Assembly: GCF_004571025.1 (NCBI RefSeq)
Contig: NZ_SPQT01000025.1
Coordinates: 87,668 to 151,667 of the forward strand
Length of the DNA stretch: 64,000 bases
Direction of reading: 5' to 3'
Source: Bradyrhizobium niftali
Lineage (GTDB): Bacteria; Pseudomonadota; Alphaproteobacteria; Rhizobiales; Xanthobacteraceae
Shown: piece by piece, positions 61,387-64,000 of the stretch
Layout: each line of letters starts with the position of its first letter
Position numbering within the stretch: position 1 is the first letter of the stretch
Notes under the pieces: model-generated
Databases searched by the model: none
Told to the model about the DNA's origin: nothing
What the model saw: the letters and a program-made list of their open reading frames with translations, nothing else
Program-made: the position numbers and the translations under genes

Positions 61387-61431
61387 TGTCGATTTGGATT
61401 GGATCTGAGTCACACACGCTGGATTCCAGTC
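61387..61431 (+). repeat. Second unpaired transposon-end-like sequence
   Basis: TGTCGATTTGGATTGG starts immediately after the TCCAT duplication, with GAGTC at 61407 (exactly 20 bp on) and a weaker CAGTC at 61427. It has left-end orientation. It may be the end of another element inserted at the same TCCAT site, or an inner repeat of the older end at 59463. Confidence 0.45.
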
Positions 61432-61741
61432 TGCACCTCTCTCCGGGGCAAGAACGAGCGCTTTGCGTTCGCGAGAACCACGCCCCGTCTCCAATGGCGG
61501 CGGCGGCGTAGTAAGCCATCAGCTTGAGTTGGCCGCAAAATAGCCTCGGGCGGGGCTTCCCGATAGCGCCCCGTTGGACGGTCTAAAGACTCCCTGTGGG
61601 AACCGCGCTTGACGGACCGAGAAATAATTAATCGTGCGGTGCACCCTGCTCGGCCTTCGAACACCCTACCCGCCGGAAATCTCGCCAGGTTCGGTGCGGC
61701 CTGATGAAGATCGCTGATGAGAATGACGAGCTTGGCCATGC
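61432..61741. other. Non-coding accessory stretch
   Basis: About 310 bases. Reverse-strand frames here are arginine-rich and look like chance reading frames. I see no other structure. Confidence 0.4.
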
Positions 61742-61969
61742 ATGCTTTCAGCTTGCGCTCAGCACAAGAAGGCCTGGCTGGGGGCTCCGGTTGAACTGAA
61801 CGGAACTGCAGGCGAATTTTGCAAAATTGCCATTGCCGAGATCGACGGGTCTCCGAATCTCGATCTCGCACTTCTCGCAAGAGCTGTGACTTATATCGAT
61901 CGAGACCACGCGATGCCCCTAAACGCTGACAAGATCGGCTGGTTCTCCCAGCCCGAGAAGTCCATTTGA
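61742..61969 (+). CDS. Hypothetical protein, 75 residues
   Basis: Reading frame whose latter part has a sensible composition (VELNGTAGEFCKIAIAEIDG, LDLALLARAVTYIDRDHAM). I do not recognise it. No strong ribosome site precedes its ATG, and it may be a fragment of a longer gene. It lies between the mini-transposon and the ISL3 element. Confidence 0.35.
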   Translation: MLSACAQHKKAWLGAPVELNGTAGEFCKIAIAEIDGSPNLDLALLARAVTYIDRDHAMPLNADKIGWFSQPEKSI

Positions 61970-62257
61970 TCAAGCTCGGCGTCGCCATCCGGCGAGACGG
62001 CGGCATTTGGTCAGTCCAAGAGGCGTTGAGGCCAATTAGATCGTCCCGAAAATCGGCGCGGCGTAGGACGGCCGAACGTACCGTGCAGCGGACGGGTCGA
62101 AGCGCCCGTGAAGGCCTATCACCACCCTCCTCCCGGCCTGATGGAGATGTCTCGAGTCAGGTCGAAGGGACACCAAGGCCGAAGTCGCGGCTCGAAAGGC
62201 GGCGCATGCGCTTTGACGTTTCAACGTCTCTACTGCTCGCTCGTGGAGCTCCATATC

Positions 62258-62434
62258 ATGACCGCCACAGCATGCGAACAACTCGCCAATCACTATAAGA
62301 GCCTTTCTCGGGAGTCCGGCATTTCCCCCGAGCGGGCTTCCCTCTTGATGAACATTGGGAAGAGCTTCACGGGCCTGGCTACTCAATTGGATAGACTTGC
62401 AGCACTCATGAGAGACGAAGCGCGGGCAGGATAA
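62258..62434 (+). CDS. Conserved-looking small helical protein
   Basis: Protein of 58 residues starting MTATACEQLANHYKSLSRES and ending with a helical LDRLAALMRDEARAG. The compact amphipathic pattern looks like small proteins seen in rhizobia. The ATG at 62258 is preceded by GGAGCTCC, a plausible ribosome site; the frame is open further upstream but reads poorly. No function is known. Confidence 0.45.
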   Translation: MTATACEQLANHYKSLSRESGISPERASLLMNIGKSFTGLATQLDRLAALMRDEARAG

Positions 62435-62478
62435 GGTGTCTTTCGGCCTGCAATATTGCCCCCCTAAGCCGGGGGATC

Positions 62479-64000
62479 GGCGTCCAAAATTGGGTCTGAC
62501 TCATTTCCGATGAAGTTTGCCGGGCGACTGTGGTTCTCAAACGGAGAATCAGCGCCATGCGGACGGGCTTTCAAATCTCATCGCTAGTACCGAGTGGTTT
62601 GGTGGTTGATGGTGTAAGTGACTCAATGGATTCGCTTATTCTGTCTGTTAGGTCGGAAGCTGCGGAGGCTCGGTGCCCTTTGTGCGCGACAGCGTCGAGC
62701 CGCATCCATAGCCGCTACGTCCGGCACGTTGCCGATTTGCCATCAGCGGGCAGAAAGGTGCGCCTCCGATTACTCACGCGGCGCTTCACCCAAGCGGCTC
62801 ATGCTGCCTGTCAGCAACGATACCTTGCTACGGGTGGTCCGTCGGCGGACGGCGATGCCGACAGATCCATTGCTTGTTGTGGGCATCGATGACTGGGCGT
62901 TCCGGAGAAACCATCGATACGGGACGATCGTGTGCGATTTGGAGCGTCGGCGGATCGTTACCCTGCTGCCCGACAGGGAGACTGCGACCGTTCGGGCGTG
63001 GCTATCGAAGCACCCAGCGATCAACATTGTGTCGCGAGATCGCGGTGGTGGATACGGCGAGGCAGCAGCTAAGGCGCTCCCGAACGCCATCCAGGTCGCC
63101 GACCGCTGGCATCTGATGGAAAATGCGAGCGCGGCCTTCCTTGATGCGGTGCGCCGCTCCATGAACAGAATCCGAACCGCAATCGGAGCGACAACGATCA
63201 ACCCGGAATTGCTGACCTATGCGGAAAAGCTGCGCTATCAGGGCTATCTGCGGCGCCGGGACAGCCATGCCGCAATTGCGGCTCTCGTCAGCGACGGTGT
63301 GCCGTTCAAGGAGATCGTCCGCCGCACAGGACATAGTCGCAATCTGGTTCGCCAAATTAGCCGCGGCGGCGGTACGGATATGTTCCGCACCCGTCAAAGC
63401 ACCCTGGACGGGCATCTGCCGTTCCTGGACGCGCAATGGTCAGGCGGCTGTCGCAACGGTGCCGAACTCTGGCGCCGTTTGAAGGGACAAGGCTTTATGG
63501 GATCGCTGCGCGTGGTGGCGGAATGGGCGACGCGACGGCGGCGTGCCGAGACTATCAGCCATCAACAATTGCAGAAGGTCCCCGCCGCCAGGACGATAGC
63601 GCAGCTGATGACGACGAAGCGCGACCACCTGACCAGGGCCGAGACCGTCACGCTTGCCGTCATCGAACAAAACGTTCCTATGCTGGCCGATGCCCAAGCT
63701 CTCATTGGCCGCTTCCACGCGATGATCCGAAAGAAGGCCGAGATGGAGCTCGAACCTTGGATTGAGGAATCCAAGCGGAGCCTCATTGCCTCGTTCGCGA
63801 ATGGCATTGCCAACGATAAGGGCGCGGTGCACGCGGCTATCACGCAACCATGGTCCAATGGCCAAGTGGAAGCTCAGATCACCAAGCTCAAGCTGGTCAA
63901 ACGGCAAATGTACGGACGCGCTAAGCTCGATCTCCTTCAGGCTAGGCTGATTGGCGCGCCATAAAAACAATCACGATCATCGAATATGCGTCAGAGCCAA
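62479..64000 (+). mobile_element. ISL3-family insertion sequence, right end at window edge
   Basis: The left terminal repeat GGCGTCCAAAATTGGGTCTG starts at 62479 and runs to about 62508. Near the window edge, CATCGAATATGCGTCAGAGC (from 63979) matches the inverse of the left repeat at 19 of 23 positions and is cut off; the element should end about 11 bases beyond 64000. It carries one broken transposase gene. Total length would be about 1.53 kb. Confidence 0.75.
62557..63964 (+). pseudogene. ISL3-family transposase, internally deleted and frameshifted
   Basis: The first frame (ATG at 62557) encodes the N-terminus with part of the zinc finger: CPLCATASSRIHSRYVRHVADLPSAGRKVRLRLLTRRF. At about 62787 the sense moves to another frame, which continues PKRLMLPVSNDTLLR and then the catalytic region with VVGIDDWAFRRNHRYGT, VSRDRGGGY and the late WSNGQVEAQITKLK (DDE residues). 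By comparison with the family, some 50-60 residues, including the second half of the zinc finger, are missing at the junction. A functional transposase is therefore unlikely. Confidence 0.8.

Noticed and set aside
61410..62006. 198-codon reverse frame left of the ISL3 element
   Set aside because: Arginine- and serine-rich translation without a fold-like pattern; it also runs over the end-like repeats at 61387-61431.
62479..62510. Sequence resembling the left end of the Tn7-like element (CCAAAATTGGGTCTGACTC against CCAAATTTGGTCCGAGTC)
   Set aside because: There is no TGT at the required 20-bp distance, and the sequence is matched by an inverted copy at the window edge flanking the ISL3 transposase, so it is the ISL3 terminal repeat.
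49529..64000. CRISPR array or cas genes that would make the Tn7-like element an RNA-guided transposon
   Set aside because: No repeat-spacer pattern and no Cas-like reading frame is visible anywhere in the accessory region; the regularly spaced short repeats are transposase-binding-type sites.

Overview
The window is high-GC alphaproteobacterial chromosome, most likely Bradyrhizobium or a close relative. The evidence is the gene content (an alphaproteobacterial che operon, pob/pca aromatic catabolism, a NAD-linked Fds formate dehydrogenase, tricarballylate genes), strongly biased third-position GC, and two kinds of intergenic palindromic repeat that I associate with this group. The species is an inference; no rRNA is present.

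Layout. 1-6.3 kb: chemotaxis operon read leftward (STAS, cheY, cheA, cheW, a receptor cut by the window edge), then a divergent HD-GYP response regulator. 6.4-9.3 kb: a secreted protein and a CHASE2 nucleotide cyclase. 9.3-14.9 kb: 4-hydroxybenzoate and protocatechuate catabolism (pobA with an AraC regulator, pcaHG with a LysR regulator), interrupted by a NYN-domain gene preceded by a possible structured RNA. 15-23.2 kb: pncB, a GGDEF enzyme, a TetR repressor with paired operators, a three-part MFS/PlsC/AMP-ligase phospholipid-repair fusion and a lipase-like hydrolase. 23.2-27.6 kb: a tricarballylate cluster (tcuB, an esterase, tcuA and a divergent GntR regulator). 27.6-29.2 kb: HupE/UreJ-like protein and ybaK.

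29.4-44.4 kb is a formate-dehydrogenase and molybdenum/tungsten-cofactor block. It holds fdsA, a fused gamma-beta subunit gene (fdsGB), an OFA-family formate/oxalate transporter, tusA, moeA, mobB, fdhD, mobA, a MoeA-PBP fusion, a degenerate MoeA paralogue and a TupA-like binding protein. It is followed by an HTH-PBP regulator whose sensor domain resembles that of the MoeA fusion. Three further orphan solute-binding proteins (LivK, TAXI and TctC types) lead to a CAU-anticodon tRNA gene at 49438-49513.

From 49.5 kb to the end the sequence is accessory DNA of visibly lower GC. A Tn7-like transposon begins 15 bp after the tRNA CCA end: a TGT terminus with four spaced transposase-binding repeats, then tniQ/tnsD, tnsC, tnsB, a small gene and tnsA, all read leftward with overlapping or nearly touching ends. 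The small gene encodes a free-standing copy of a TnsB N-terminal domain. The TniQ protein is very long and carries a duplicated DNA-binding module. I could not find the other end of this element. Farther right, a 1.7-kb transposase-less element (59658-61381) has matching TGTCGTTTCTCG termini and a perfect 5-bp target duplication (TCCAT), and carries only a RES/Xre toxin-antitoxin pair. Two more unpaired ends of the same style lie beside it. The window closes in an ISL3-family insertion sequence whose transposase is broken by an internal deletion.
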